Both the position numbers and the translations under genes were made by a program. Under the pieces are notes generated by a model. The model did not search any database and was not told the origin of the DNA. It was given only the letters and a program-made list of their open reading frames with translations. From IMG/VR virus record IMGVR_UViG_3300042463_000956, positions 1-64,000 of that record: 64,000 bases of DNA; one strand, written 5' to 3'. Shown here piece after piece: positions 47,767-56,609 of this stretch. The DNA comes from a virus. Positions within the stretch are counted from its first letter, which is position 1. Every line of letters starts with the position of its first letter.

Positions 47767-48825
47767 ATGAAAAACATTTTTTTAACCCTATTGATGTTGG
47801 TTACAACAAATTTAATATCACAAACACTTTATAAATTTGATTATGTAGAAACATTTGATGTTGATTGGTCAGGTGTTTGGTGGATTCCAGCTGCTACAAC
47901 CGGTTATTATACAAATGCCTTTGTTTCATCAACCTCTAGTGCTGTAATCTATGGTACAGGTAATGGTACATCGGCATATGAATCAGATTGGTATTCATTT
48001 CCTAACTTAGTTGTAGACGCCGCATATGATTATCAATTCAAATTTAGATTAGGGTCTTACCGTTTTACATCAACATCAGGAACACGGGGAGTTGATATTG
48101 GTGATTATATCACAGTGCAATTATCAACAAACGGTGGTACTTCATATGTTAATGAACTTCGTATTACTGGCGCTTCAAACGCATTTTGGAACTATAATTC
48201 AACAGCATATACTAAAACTGCCAATGGTACTTTAACGACCATAGGACCATCTGCAGGAGGTGATAGAACATCCACAGGCGATGGTTACTCTGTAATACAA
48301 CTTAATATTCCTGCAGGGACTTCGCAAATTGCAATTGATATATTTGCTAGAGCTAATTCAGCTGGTGAAGAATGGTGGATGGATAATTTTGAATTAACTA
48401 GAATAGGTGGCCCATTACCAGTTGAGTTAAGTCAGTTTGAGGGTATTGAATATACAATGTTTAATTTAATTAATTGGACAACTGAATCTGAAAACAACTC
48501 AAGTCATTTTGATTTAGAATCAAGTATTGATGGTGAAAATTGGAAATTAGTTACAATTAAAAATGCGGCTAATAATAGTAATGAAAAAATTAATTACTCA
48601 TATATTGATAATAATTTAAGTGAAATTGTTTATTATAGATTACAACAATTTGATATTGATGGAAAATCTGAAACATTTGGGCCAATTGTTATTACAAGGG
48701 ACGTTACAGATAAAAAAATTATAGGTTATATTAATTTATTAGGACAAAAGGTTGATCCTATATATACTACTGGTGTTATCATTGAAATTTATGACGACGG
48801 AACAATGGTCAAAAAGATTAAATAA
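47767..48825 (+). CDS. Secreted beta-rich protein with T9SS-cargo-like C-terminus
   Basis: 352 residues. A signal peptide (1-19, ending LISQ as in flavobacterial secreted proteins) precedes a beta-sandwich region (25-212) ending in WWMDNFELTRI, a lectin/jelly-roll-like pattern. Residues about 216-310 (LPVELSQFEGIE ... FNLINWTTESENNSSHFDLE ... YYRLQQFDIDGKSE) match the domain that usually precedes type IX sorting signals, and the end (GYINLLGQKVDP ... TTGVIIEIYDDGTMVKKIK) resembles a sorting domain. In the host it could be sent to the cell surface through the T9SS, perhaps masking receptors. A virion location is the alternative. Confidence 0.7.
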   Translation: MKNIFLTLLMLVTTNLISQTLYKFDYVETFDVDWSGVWWIPAATTGYYTNAFVSSTSSAVIYGTGNGTSAYESDWYSFPNLVVDAAYDYQFKFRLGSYRFTSTSGTRGVDIGDYITVQLSTNGGTSYVNELRITGASNAFWNYNSTAYTKTANGTLTTIGPSAGGDRTSTGDGYSVIQLNIPAGTSQIAIDIFARANSAGEEWWMDNFELTRIGGPLPVELSQFEGIEYTMFNLINWTTESENNSSHFDLESSIDGENWKLVTIKNAANNSNEKINYSYIDNNLSEIVYYRLQQFDIDGKSETFGPIVITRDVTDKKIIGYINLLGQKVDPIYTTGVIIEIYDDGTMVKKIK

Positions 48826-48828
48826 ATA

Positions 48829-48857
48829 AAAGGGGTTACTAAGGTGACCCTTTTTTA
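48829..48857 (+). terminator. Rho-independent terminator
   Basis: AAAGGGGTTAC pairs imperfectly with GTGACCCTTT over TAAG, followed by T. It touches the end of the convergent gene at 48855. Confidence 0.7.
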
Positions 48858-49064
48858 ATTTGATAAAGTACGTATTGCTTTTGATATTACTTCAACTTCA
48901 CCAATTGTAAAAGCACCTCGTTTATGGGCGGCTTTAACCGATTCAACTAAATAGTAAATTGCGTGTTCTCCATCCATAGTAGAAAGTATAATATCTAAAT
49001 GTTCTTCAGATTTTAAATCTATAGAACTAAATAAAGTACCAAATAGTTTATTTTCATTTTCCAT
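48855..49064 (-). CDS. Small conserved phage protein
   Basis: 69 residues: MENENKLFGTLFSSIDLKSE, then LDIILSTMDGEHAIYYLVES and VKAAHKRGAFTIGEVEVISK. Helical, with conserved-looking His and Gly residues. I remember similar short proteins in large T4-like phages, without known function. It is divergent from the gene at 49088. Confidence 0.58.
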   Translation of the reverse strand: MENENKLFGTLFSSIDLKSEEHLDIILSTMDGEHAIYYLVESVKAAHKRGAFTIGEVEVISKAIRTLSN

Positions 49065-49072
49065 ATATTATG

Positions 49073-49080
49073 ATATTTAT
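49073..49080 (+). promoter_or_regulatory. Putative late promoter motif
   Basis: ATATTTAT, 7 nt before the ATG at 49088; it overlaps an alternative ATG at 49070, which argues against that start. Confidence 0.42.
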
Positions 49081-49087
49081 TATAGTA

Positions 49088-50455
49088 ATGATAATTGAGG
49101 ATTTAATAAAGAAAATATTAAAAGAAGCGACCGGTGATTCAACTGGAAGTAGGGGATCCTATGTACCACCATTACAACCAGGTATGAGAGACTTTGACAA
49201 ATCTGAACTGGCACCATTTACCGACTCTGTGTCAGAATATAAAAGTCCTTTAGTTTCTTATGATAGTTATGACCACGATTGGGATTTAAGAAGTGACCAA
49301 ATACGAGCATTAGAAAAAACAGCAAGAAAAATATCAAATTTTATAAAAAAACATCCAGACGCTACAAATAGTGATGAAGATGGTAATGTTTTAAATAGAA
49401 CACCAAGTGGTAAAGAAAAAAAAATTGGTAAAAAAAAGGAAATTGTACCAATAAAAGAAGCGGACACATCAAAATCAGCTGGGGAATATACAGGTCCTGT
49501 TGAATTAGGATTAAAAAAATGGAAAAATAACATTTTAGCACCATTTACAGAATTTATTGATACTGAGTTTAATCATCAAAAAAAACAAAAAACAGTTAAA
49601 AATAATGTTAAAAAAACTGTTGGTATATGGGAAAAAAACTCAGACGGTACTTACAAACAAGATGAATATGATACACATACAATAAATGAAGATTTAGCTG
49701 TTTGGTTTGGTAAAAAGAAAAAACCAAAAGGTTCGTCACAACCAAAAGGACCTTGGGTTGATATATGTAGAAAGGTAGACGGTAAACATCCACCTTGTGG
49801 TAGATCAGATGCCAGTAAAGGTTCTTACCCAAAATGTAGAGCTGCCGGTGTTGCGGGTAAAATGTCAGATTCTGAAAAAAGAAATGCTTGTAGTCAAAAA
49901 AGAAAAGCAGAAAAAAATGACCCACAATCTGGTAAAGGACAAAAACCAGTAATGGTATCACATAAGAAAAAAACAAATGAAAGTATGAAAAGAAAAATTA
50001 TTACATTAACAGAAAATGATTTAACAAGAATTGTTAGAAGGGTTTTAAATGAACAAACAAAACCAAATCCAGGAGCAAAATTAAATTTACTTTGTCAAAA
50101 TGATATTATTGGTGACAATTTTAGAGAATATGGATTATTGTATGGTGGAGATTCTGATTATCGTGGTGGTATTGATGGTGGTGGTGTTAAAAGAGTAGAA
50201 TTAAAATACGCACCAAACCCAACTAGACAAACTTATGAATCAGATTCTAAAACTTTTACTTTAGATGTTACACCAGAAAAGTCGTTATCATCTAATTTTT
50301 TAGAACGTACAGAACTTGATGACGAAAAAAGTATTGGTCAAGGAAAAAATGGTGAAAAAATGTTTTTAATTGGTCTTAGAAAAAGTCATTTATATTTTTG
50401 TTCTATGGATTATGGTACTGACCCATCTTGGGAAACATACTTTAATAGTCTATAA
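49088..50455 (+). CDS. Composite cargo-type protein with an internal second tag
   Basis: 455 residues from the ATG at 49088 (49070 is also in frame but overlaps the promoter motif). It begins MIIEDLIKKILKEATGD, with L-K-E|A at 11-14. A region near 230-275 (WVDICRKVDGKHPPCGRSDA ... SYPKCRAAG) matches a short Cys-containing domain widespread in T4-like phages (DUF5872, as I recall). At base 49985 the protein contains MKRKIITLTENDLTRIVRRV then L-N-E|Q, a complete second targeting motif in the middle of the chain, followed by a separate beta-rich domain. It looks like a fusion of two cargo genes. Confidence 0.62.
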   Translation: MIIEDLIKKILKEATGDSTGSRGSYVPPLQPGMRDFDKSELAPFTDSVSEYKSPLVSYDSYDHDWDLRSDQIRALEKTARKISNFIKKHPDATNSDEDGNVLNRTPSGKEKKIGKKKEIVPIKEADTSKSAGEYTGPVELGLKKWKNNILAPFTEFIDTEFNHQKKQKTVKNNVKKTVGIWEKNSDGTYKQDEYDTHTINEDLAVWFGKKKKPKGSSQPKGPWVDICRKVDGKHPPCGRSDASKGSYPKCRAAGVAGKMSDSEKRNACSQKRKAEKNDPQSGKGQKPVMVSHKKKTNESMKRKIITLTENDLTRIVRRVLNEQTKPNPGAKLNLLCQNDIIGDNFREYGLLYGGDSDYRGGIDGGGVKRVELKYAPNPTRQTYESDSKTFTLDVTPEKSLSSNFLERTELDDEKSIGQGKNGEKMFLIGLRKSHLYFCSMDYGTDPSWETYFNSL

Positions 50456-50456
50456 A

Positions 50457-50714
50457 TTAAGGTTTATATAATGTAAGAGGTTTATCTGGTATTCTAAAAT
50501 TACCTCTAGTATATACAAAAGTTTTGTTAAAATGTTCTAATCTTTCTTTAGACCACGTTTCCATTTCTTTAGAATATTCTGAAGTGAAATTTAAATGTTG
50601 ACCCATAACATTTATGGTATCCGAAACAATATTTTCTGAATGATTGTTTTCTACGGTTTGACCAAATGAGTTCAAAGCTAAAAACATTGTGAAAACTAAA
50701 ACTAACTTTTTCAT
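50457..50714 (-). CDS. Small secreted protein
   Basis: 85 residues from the ATG at 50714: MKKLVLVFTMFLALNSFGQ is a signal peptide with a flavobacterial-looking FGQ|T cut. The mature 66 residues are polar, with no known motif. An upstream in-frame ATG at 50738 would put eight residues before the signal peptide and overlaps the previous gene by 14 bases. Convergent with the gene ending at 50455. Confidence 0.58.
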   Translation of the reverse strand: MKKLVLVFTMFLALNSFGQTVENNHSENIVSDTINVMGQHLNFTSEYSKEMETWSKERLEHFNKTFVYTRGNFRIPDKPLTLYKP

Positions 50715-50724
50715 ATTATATAAA

Positions 50725-51156
50725 TTATTTGTTAACATTATTTGAAATTCTCTCTAATACATTGTGTAATGAATTTTTAATCTGAGAGTTGATTATTTCT
50801 TCATATTTTAAACGTCTTTTTTCTGTTTCCATATCATAAATATATGTAACTCTTTCCCAATCTCTACCTGTCAATTTTACACTATAATGGTATACGTGAT
50901 TCGTAATATCAACTCTACCATAGTCCATCGTAATAAAAAGGTCCATTTCTTTATTTTCAATATACCTTTTATTAGACATTGGTGCAATCATAAATTTGGT
51001 TGATGGGTGTTTTATCATTTGTAAACAAATCTGGAAACATGTCTTTTCATATGAGGAAACTTCTTCTTCATATGTTTTAAACATCTTACCTTTTTTACCA
51101 AATAAATAAAATCTAAGTTTTAATCTTTTAAAAAATCTAATTATTCTTTTTGTCAT
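50725..51156 (-). CDS. Hypothetical basic protein
   Basis: 143 residues starting with a strongly basic helix (MTKRIIRFFKRLKLRFYLFG), then a mixed alpha/beta domain with KHPSTKFMIAPMSNKRYIEN and ITMDYGRVDITNHVYHYSVK. Not recognised. Driven by a host-type promoter on the minus strand, so probably early, and followed by the small secreted protein in the same unit. Confidence 0.58.
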   Translation of the reverse strand: MTKRIIRFFKRLKLRFYLFGKKGKMFKTYEEEVSSYEKTCFQICLQMIKHPSTKFMIAPMSNKRYIENKEMDLFITMDYGRVDITNHVYHYSVKLTGRDWERVTYIYDMETEKRRLKYEEIINSQIKNSLHNVLERISNNVNK

Positions 51157-51174
51157 ATCTTTATTTTAATAATA

Positions 51175-51206
51175 CAAAGATACAGAAAAAATAATTACAA
51201 CACCAA
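51175..51206 (-). promoter_or_regulatory. Bacteroidota-type promoter (minus strand)
   Basis: TATCTTTG (51182-51175) with a TTG about 21 bases upstream (51206-51204), before the gene ending at 50725. Confidence 0.6.
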
Positions 51207-51223
51207 ACTATTTTGATATTTTT

Positions 51224-51688
51224 TTAACAATAAACTCCAGAACAATGTTTTTTACCATCAAGTCCAGGTTTTTTTCCTTGGCAAACCTGAATTCCGTAGC
51301 CATTTGAATATGCGCTGGGGTAAACATCATACTTAGCTTTAGCCGCAGCTTTTCCTCTGGCACATAGTTTTGTTCCGGTTTTCTTTCTTCCTTCTGACAT
51401 AACCATATCCTTATCATCAATATTCATAGACATTTCCATACCATCCTTTTTTGATTCGTTCATAATAAAATCAAATACTTGATCCATATTATTTTTTGCT
51501 TCGGCTATATGGTCTTGAGCCCAATCGTGACCGTTTTCTAAAATAGATTCTACCATTTGTTGGTCTAAATCTAACAATAAATCACACTGTCTTCTCATTT
51601 GTTGAAGATTTGAGAAGAACATATATCTTGATGACCCATGTTCTTCTTCTCTTAAAACTTTTCTAATTATTCTATCTAAATTCTTCAT
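51224..51688 (-). CDS. Cargo-type protein with a conserved Cys/Gly C-terminal domain
   Basis: 154 residues starting MKNLDRIIRKVLREEEHGSS, with L-R-E|E at 12-15. The middle is helical; the last 60 residues (GRKKTGTKLCARGKAAAKAK ... YSNGYGIQVCQGKKPGLDG) form a basic Cys/Gly-rich domain found in many T4-like phages, related in style to the domain in the gene at 49088. Function unknown. Last gene of the tail-adhesin unit on this strand. Confidence 0.62.
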   Translation of the reverse strand: MKNLDRIIRKVLREEEHGSSRYMFFSNLQQMRRQCDLLLDLDQQMVESILENGHDWAQDHIAEAKNNMDQVFDFIMNESKKDGMEMSMNIDDKDMVMSEGRKKTGTKLCARGKAAAKAKYDVYPSAYSNGYGIQVCQGKKPGLDGKKHCSGVYC

Positions 51689-51692
51689 ATTA

Positions 51693-54482
51693 TTATGCGT
51701 TTAATCCATTAGGCCCTCCAAGAACAATCATATTAAGTTGTGTAACAGGAGTACCATAACCGTCTGTCCATACTGGATGTGGTGGTGTTATTTGATTTAC
51801 TGTGCTACCGGTTGCACCACAATCACAACAAATTTCACAAATTGTAGATTCTGTATTTGCACTTCTTGGAGCATTGTCTGGATTTTCATCAGAACAAATA
51901 AAACAATTCAAATAAAACTCAACCGGTGTAAAACTTTCTTCAGTTAAAGGTATTGGGCATAAATTTGTAATTGTAAAACAATTTCCATTTTGGTCGCTAA
52001 CACTATAATTTGTTAAACCACCAACGTTATAAATCTGTAAATAATTATTTAAAGTTATACTAACAAATTGTTCTGTATATGGTGCCTCACAACTTACAAG
52101 TGTAACAGCAATAAGTCCTTGTGAATTACAATTTTCACAACTATCATATCTTAATGTTGTTCCAGAACCATTATTTTGTGTATTAAAGTAAGTGTAATAA
52201 CCACTATAAGAAGATACGGTATTTAATAATTGAACACAACCAAATTCATTTGATCCCCACATTGTTTTAACAATATCACCTTGTACTGCTGTCAAATCTG
52301 TTGTGACATAAAGAGTAATATAGACATTTGATGCCGTACATGCTGACGCGTTCCATATTTGTATATTTGGTTGACCATTAGTTGCACATTCTAAACAATC
52401 GTCATCATTTCCTGTAAATGTAACAACACTATATAATGTATCTTCACCATCATATCCAGAGGCGGTTCCAGTAATATTGCAACATTCATTAATTGCTGGA
52501 TTGTAAAAAACTGAATTGTTTGGTAAATATTGGTGTGATTTAATATAGCCACTTTGTGAACCATTGTTTTGAAGTTCAAAATACCTTAAACCGTCATCAC
52601 CAGTATAATCATTTGTATTAACGTATGGTCTATTATTTAAACCATAAAAATCAAAACCAAAACAACACATTGAACCACCTAAACCAGTGGTTTGTACTAC
52701 AATTTCATCTATTAACGGGTTAATAATTAATAAACCACTTGACGTTGTTACATACATATAACCATCAGTACTATTATATCTTATTTTTCCTGGATTTTCT
52801 GTCGTATTAATTGTTTTAATAACCGTTTTTGTGTTTGTATCAATTACTTTTACATTGTTATAACCACTACAAGTAACATACATATTACTACTATTTGGTG
52901 CGTAAGCAATATCATATGGCCCATCTGTTAACCCAATTGATTGTAAATGTGATAGTGTTGCAACATCATAAACTTCAACGGTATAATAATTACTTACGGT
53001 TGTGTATATTTCATTGTTTATTGGGTCGTAAGCTAAAAATTGCTCAAGGTATCCACTTGCTGTTGAGATTGAAGACGCGACTGTATTTGTATTTGTATCA
53101 AATATTTTTACAGAATAATCACTACAAGTAACAAATAATCTATTATTTGGTAAATCGCCATCAAGTTGATATGAATATACATATACACCACTTAAACTAT
53201 ATGCTGTTGTTGTTCCTATAACACCAAGTGAAGTATCGTACCCAATTATACCACCACTACCTGTTGAATTTGTTAGATACATTAAATCTGTATTATAATA
53301 TAATATATCTTGAGCTTGTATATTAGGTATTGAATTTCTTGAAGACTCTGTGTTTGTTCCCGGATCAATAATAATCATTCTTGTTGATTGTGTTGTAACA
53401 TACATATGTTGTGTGTCTGGATTATAACCAACAGCTAAAGGTTCTTCACTTTCGCTACCAAAACCAATAAAGCCTTGTTCTGTAAATCCAGAAACACCAT
53501 AACAAGTTTCATAAGAATAAACAATTCCATTACACTCAATACAAGGTTCACAACCAGGTTGTGGGTCAAAGTTTAAAAATGTATTTATTGTAACATCAAG
53601 TTCTGTTAAACCGCTTACAATAAAACAACCAGTATCTAATGATAGGTTTGAAACTTCACCTCCATCATATAAAGCTGAAGCCCAAACAACTTGTGAAACT
53701 TCAGAATCTGTACAACTTACAAGTAATATCTTTTCGTTTTCAGTTGCAAGACACTGATCACAAGTTGCACTACCATCGTCGCCACCTAAACCATAATCAT
53801 TAATAAATGTCCAAATAGGTGTTCCAGTACCAATTTGTTGTACGGTTCCACAATATTGTTCAAACCCATTTGAATAAGATATTATATGACCAATATATGT
53901 ATCATTAATTAATGACACATAATCTGTATCACCACCTAAACACCTTTTAACTTCATATGTAAAAGAATTATTTGCAAGACAATCTTGACAACCTGTTTCT
54001 AATACTGGCGTTGTTGTTAGTGTAAAAAAACTACTCCCTGCGTTAAGGTTTTTTTCATAATCCGCTTTAGATAACATTGTTAACTCTCTAAATTGAAAAC
54101 AACTTGTATATTCCTCTATTTGACCACTTCTTCCAATTCGTTGTATTGTCATATAAAATATTTCCCCTGTATTTGGTAGTGACCCAAATTCTTCGGCTGT
54201 TATTATAAAATTTAAATCAAGACCACCTCTGATACAATTAGAAAAATTATATATTGCATAATTGTTTGTTAAACAATCATAACAATCTGTGTAAGATTGT
54301 ACTAATAATGGTGAACCACCAGGATCATTAGTATCAGTCATTTTAACACAATACCTTTTTGTTTGTTCAGGGGATGATACATCATCCCAAGCCGACCAGA
54401 TTTCATCTACGGTAACTGTTTCTCCATTTAAATTTACATTTAACTCAATGTCACTATAACAATAAATTGCATTACTTGCCAT
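51693..54482 (-). CDS. Large tail adhesin: Cys-rich repeats plus beta-propeller
   Basis: 929 residues. Several modules of 60-90 residues begin with a C-x-x-C-type pair (DCYDCLTNN, CQDCLANNSF, CDQCLATENE, CEPCIECNG, CLECATNG, CENCNSQG) and end with a third cysteine. Between about 330 and 630 there is a YVTN-type beta-propeller (NPDTQHMYVTTQSTRMIIID, SSNMYVTCSGYNNVKVIDTN and similar blades). The C-terminal 55 residues (PRSANTESTICEICCDCGAT onward) are nearly identical to those of the next protein. Likely a receptor-binding tail fibre or spike; the shared end may be an attachment or trimerisation module. Confidence 0.72.
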   Translation of the reverse strand: MASNAIYCYSDIELNVNLNGETVTVDEIWSAWDDVSSPEQTKRYCVKMTDTNDPGGSPLLVQSYTDCYDCLTNNYAIYNFSNCIRGGLDLNFIITAEEFGSLPNTGEIFYMTIQRIGRSGQIEEYTSCFQFRELTMLSKADYEKNLNAGSSFFTLTTTPVLETGCQDCLANNSFTYEVKRCLGGDTDYVSLINDTYIGHIISYSNGFEQYCGTVQQIGTGTPIWTFINDYGLGGDDGSATCDQCLATENEKILLVSCTDSEVSQVVWASALYDGGEVSNLSLDTGCFIVSGLTELDVTINTFLNFDPQPGCEPCIECNGIVYSYETCYGVSGFTEQGFIGFGSESEEPLAVGYNPDTQHMYVTTQSTRMIIIDPGTNTESSRNSIPNIQAQDILYYNTDLMYLTNSTGSGGIIGYDTSLGVIGTTTAYSLSGVYVYSYQLDGDLPNNRLFVTCSDYSVKIFDTNTNTVASSISTASGYLEQFLAYDPINNEIYTTVSNYYTVEVYDVATLSHLQSIGLTDGPYDIAYAPNSSNMYVTCSGYNNVKVIDTNTKTVIKTINTTENPGKIRYNSTDGYMYVTTSSGLLIINPLIDEIVVQTTGLGGSMCCFGFDFYGLNNRPYVNTNDYTGDDGLRYFELQNNGSQSGYIKSHQYLPNNSVFYNPAINECCNITGTASGYDGEDTLYSVVTFTGNDDDCLECATNGQPNIQIWNASACTASNVYITLYVTTDLTAVQGDIVKTMWGSNEFGCVQLLNTVSSYSGYYTYFNTQNNGSGTTLRYDSCENCNSQGLIAVTLVSCEAPYTEQFVSITLNNYLQIYNVGGLTNYSVSDQNGNCFTITNLCPIPLTEESFTPVEFYLNCFICSDENPDNAPRSANTESTICEICCDCGATGSTVNQITPPHPVWTDGYGTPVTQLNMIVLGGPNGLNA

Positions 54483-54495
54483 TTTTTATATTTTT

Positions 54496-55116
54496 TTAAT
54501 TGTTTAACCCATTAGGTCCACCTAATGTAACCATATTTAATTGAGTTACTTCAGTTCCATAACCATCAGTCCAAACTGGATGTGGTGGTGTTATTTGATT
54601 TACTGTGCTACCGGTTGCACCACAATCACAACAAATTTCACAAATTGTAGATTCTGTATTTGCACTTCTTGGTGGCTCTTGTCCACACTCTTCACAAATT
54701 AAAAAAGGTCCTGAAACGTATGAATAATTTGTTTCACCCAATTCGCTTAACCCTTCGAAAGTTGCACAAAATGGTACATCAGAATCAAATTGTATTTCAT
54801 AAGTAATACCTGTTGTTGGTGTACCAAATTGTTCGCAAAAGTTAGTTGATTCTATATTAATTTCTTCTAATGTACCACATTTTATAAATTTAAAATTTAA
54901 AGATTCTGTAAAACTATTTAAACACTCACAACAATCTGTAAAAGTAGAATCGTATAATGAAAGTGGTGTTATAGGTTCGGTTGTTACTTGTCCAACAATG
55001 CCACAAAAGAAATCTTCACCAATAAAAAACCCTATTGTTTCTCCTTCTGAAAATGTTGTTCCAGAAACATTATATGAAATATTGGTTAAACATTGGTTTA
55101 TAATATAAGTTGCCAT
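54496..55116 (-). CDS. Tail protein with one Cys-rich module and the shared C-terminal module
   Basis: 206 residues: a small beta-rich N-terminal domain, one CCECLNSFTE ... FIKC module, and a C-terminal module almost identical to that of the 929-residue adhesin (PRSANTESTICEICCDCGAT ... GGPNGLN). It looks like a short version of the adhesin. It lies upstream of the adhesin in the same minus-strand unit, 13 bases away. Probably a companion fibre subunit, or a competing end of a recombining adhesin locus. Confidence 0.65.
   Translation of the reverse strand: MATYIINQCLTNISYNVSGTTFSEGETIGFFIGEDFFCGIVGQVTTEPITPLSLYDSTFTDCCECLNSFTESLNFKFIKCGTLEEINIESTNFCEQFGTPTTGITYEIQFDSDVPFCATFEGLSELGETNYSYVSGPFLICEECGQEPPRSANTESTICEICCDCGATGSTVNQITPPHPVWTDGYGTEVTQLNMVTLGGPNGLNN
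54570..54680 (-). repeat. Repeat shared by two tail genes
   Basis: About 100 bases nearly identical to 51770-51875. They encode the common C-terminal module of the 929- and 206-residue proteins. Confidence 0.8.
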
Positions 55117-55131
55117 TTTTTATATATTTTT

Positions 55132-56589
55132 TTATTTTTTATTCACTATTTGAAACTTTATTGTTCTTTTATAAGTATTTACTTCACCAGAAGAAATTAC
55201 CTTTAAGTCTATATAATATTCATTAGGTATCTTATCTCTTGTATCAAAAATTAAGTAGTATTCATTTGGTGTTCTATTTAACATTGTCCAGTCTTGTACT
55301 TGCACTTCAGTTTGACCCTCTCTAACATACACCCTATAATAAGCCTCAACTTTTGGTAGTTGTTGGTTTTTTGTGTATGCCTTTTTAATTATCACACCAA
55401 CTTTTCTGATATCTGTATTTAATATTTTTTCATCTTGTTTAATACCATAAAAATCAAACCCATAGATTGATGGATCATTTGTTGTTGTCCCAAACTGTAA
55501 TGAACTTTCTAATGGTTTGATTACAAATTCATTAACAACATTTGGTAAAGAAAAATTATTTAATTTTATGTTACTCCAAGTATCTGTAAAAATACAAGGT
55601 GAGTGATAATTTAATAATGGTGGTATTGCAATTTCATAAACACCTTTTGTTCTTTGGCAACTATCTAAATTAATAAGTCCGGGTATTGGTGTTCCAGTTT
55701 GATCTGCAATTGTTACTTTTGGTATTTCGTCCAAATTTACAAAATCACCATCCTCATATGTATAAAGATATAATTTGTTAACCTTACCTAATGAAAAGTT
55801 ATTTCTATTATCCTGGATTAAATCATCATAGATTGTTTCAAGTCTTGGTTCATAAAATGTTTGAGTATGTCTAGAAAAAAAACCAACATAATATGATGTT
55901 GTTGTCCCAGTTAAATTTTCAAGTTGAGGTAAAAAAGATATCCCCCAACCAACTGGATTAACAAATGAACCATCCAAAATCGCTTCAATTTCACTTGTCA
56001 TATCAATCTCCAAATCTTCATTACCAAATTCAAAGTGTTGAATACCAACAATTGTTAATGCCGAAAATGGAAAATTTCCGTAGTTTTCGTTATTGTAAAT
56101 ACCTTGTTCTTGCCAAGGTGTAAGAGTTTGTCTTAAATACCAATTTGATGGTCTTGTTGAGTAATTTCTATCACCAGGTACGGAATCTAAATCAGAAAAA
56201 TCATAACCAACACCTTCGTCCCAATATTGAGGTAAAGTTTCATTAAAATCTTCATAAGGTATTCTCCAGACAATTAAATCAAACGATGTTGCCCTTTCCT
56301 TTTCTTCTGATGTTTTTGTGTTTAAAAAATCTCTACTAAATGATGACGTATTAATCATACGTAATACGTGTCTTATATTTGTTGTACAGCCAGTTGAAAT
56401 AATTTTTTGGTTATACTTTTCTTGAAGTTCTGTTAAATCAATATCAAATATACATCTAGAAAACCCAATAGGTATTTTTACACCTCCATCGGCATAAAAT
56501 AACTCAATTATAGGATTTCTACCCGTGTTTGTTTCACCACTATAAACAATAGTATTATTTCTACTGAAATATGAATTATGAATCGACAT
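55132..56589 (-). CDS. Tail/neck structural protein
   Basis: 485 residues, beta-rich, without signal peptide or membrane segments. Segments such as GVKIPIGFSRCIFDIDLTEL, SNWYLRQTLTPWQEQGIYNN and IEDVGWGISFLP-like strands suggest two or more beta sandwiches joined by short helices. Not recognised. Between the baseplate-type gene and the adhesins, so probably a baseplate or fibre-attachment protein. ATATTTAT on the minus strand (56610-56603) ends 13 nt before its ATG. Confidence 0.62.
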   Translation of the reverse strand: MSIHNSYFSRNNTIVYSGETNTGRNPIIELFYADGGVKIPIGFSRCIFDIDLTELQEKYNQKIISTGCTTNIRHVLRMINTSSFSRDFLNTKTSEEKERATSFDLIVWRIPYEDFNETLPQYWDEGVGYDFSDLDSVPGDRNYSTRPSNWYLRQTLTPWQEQGIYNNENYGNFPFSALTIVGIQHFEFGNEDLEIDMTSEIEAILDGSFVNPVGWGISFLPQLENLTGTTTSYYVGFFSRHTQTFYEPRLETIYDDLIQDNRNNFSLGKVNKLYLYTYEDGDFVNLDEIPKVTIADQTGTPIPGLINLDSCQRTKGVYEIAIPPLLNYHSPCIFTDTWSNIKLNNFSLPNVVNEFVIKPLESSLQFGTTTNDPSIYGFDFYGIKQDEKILNTDIRKVGVIIKKAYTKNQQLPKVEAYYRVYVREGQTEVQVQDWTMLNRTPNEYYLIFDTRDKIPNEYYIDLKVISSGEVNTYKRTIKFQIVNKK

Positions 56590-56609
56590 TTACTTTTTTA
56601 ATATAAATA

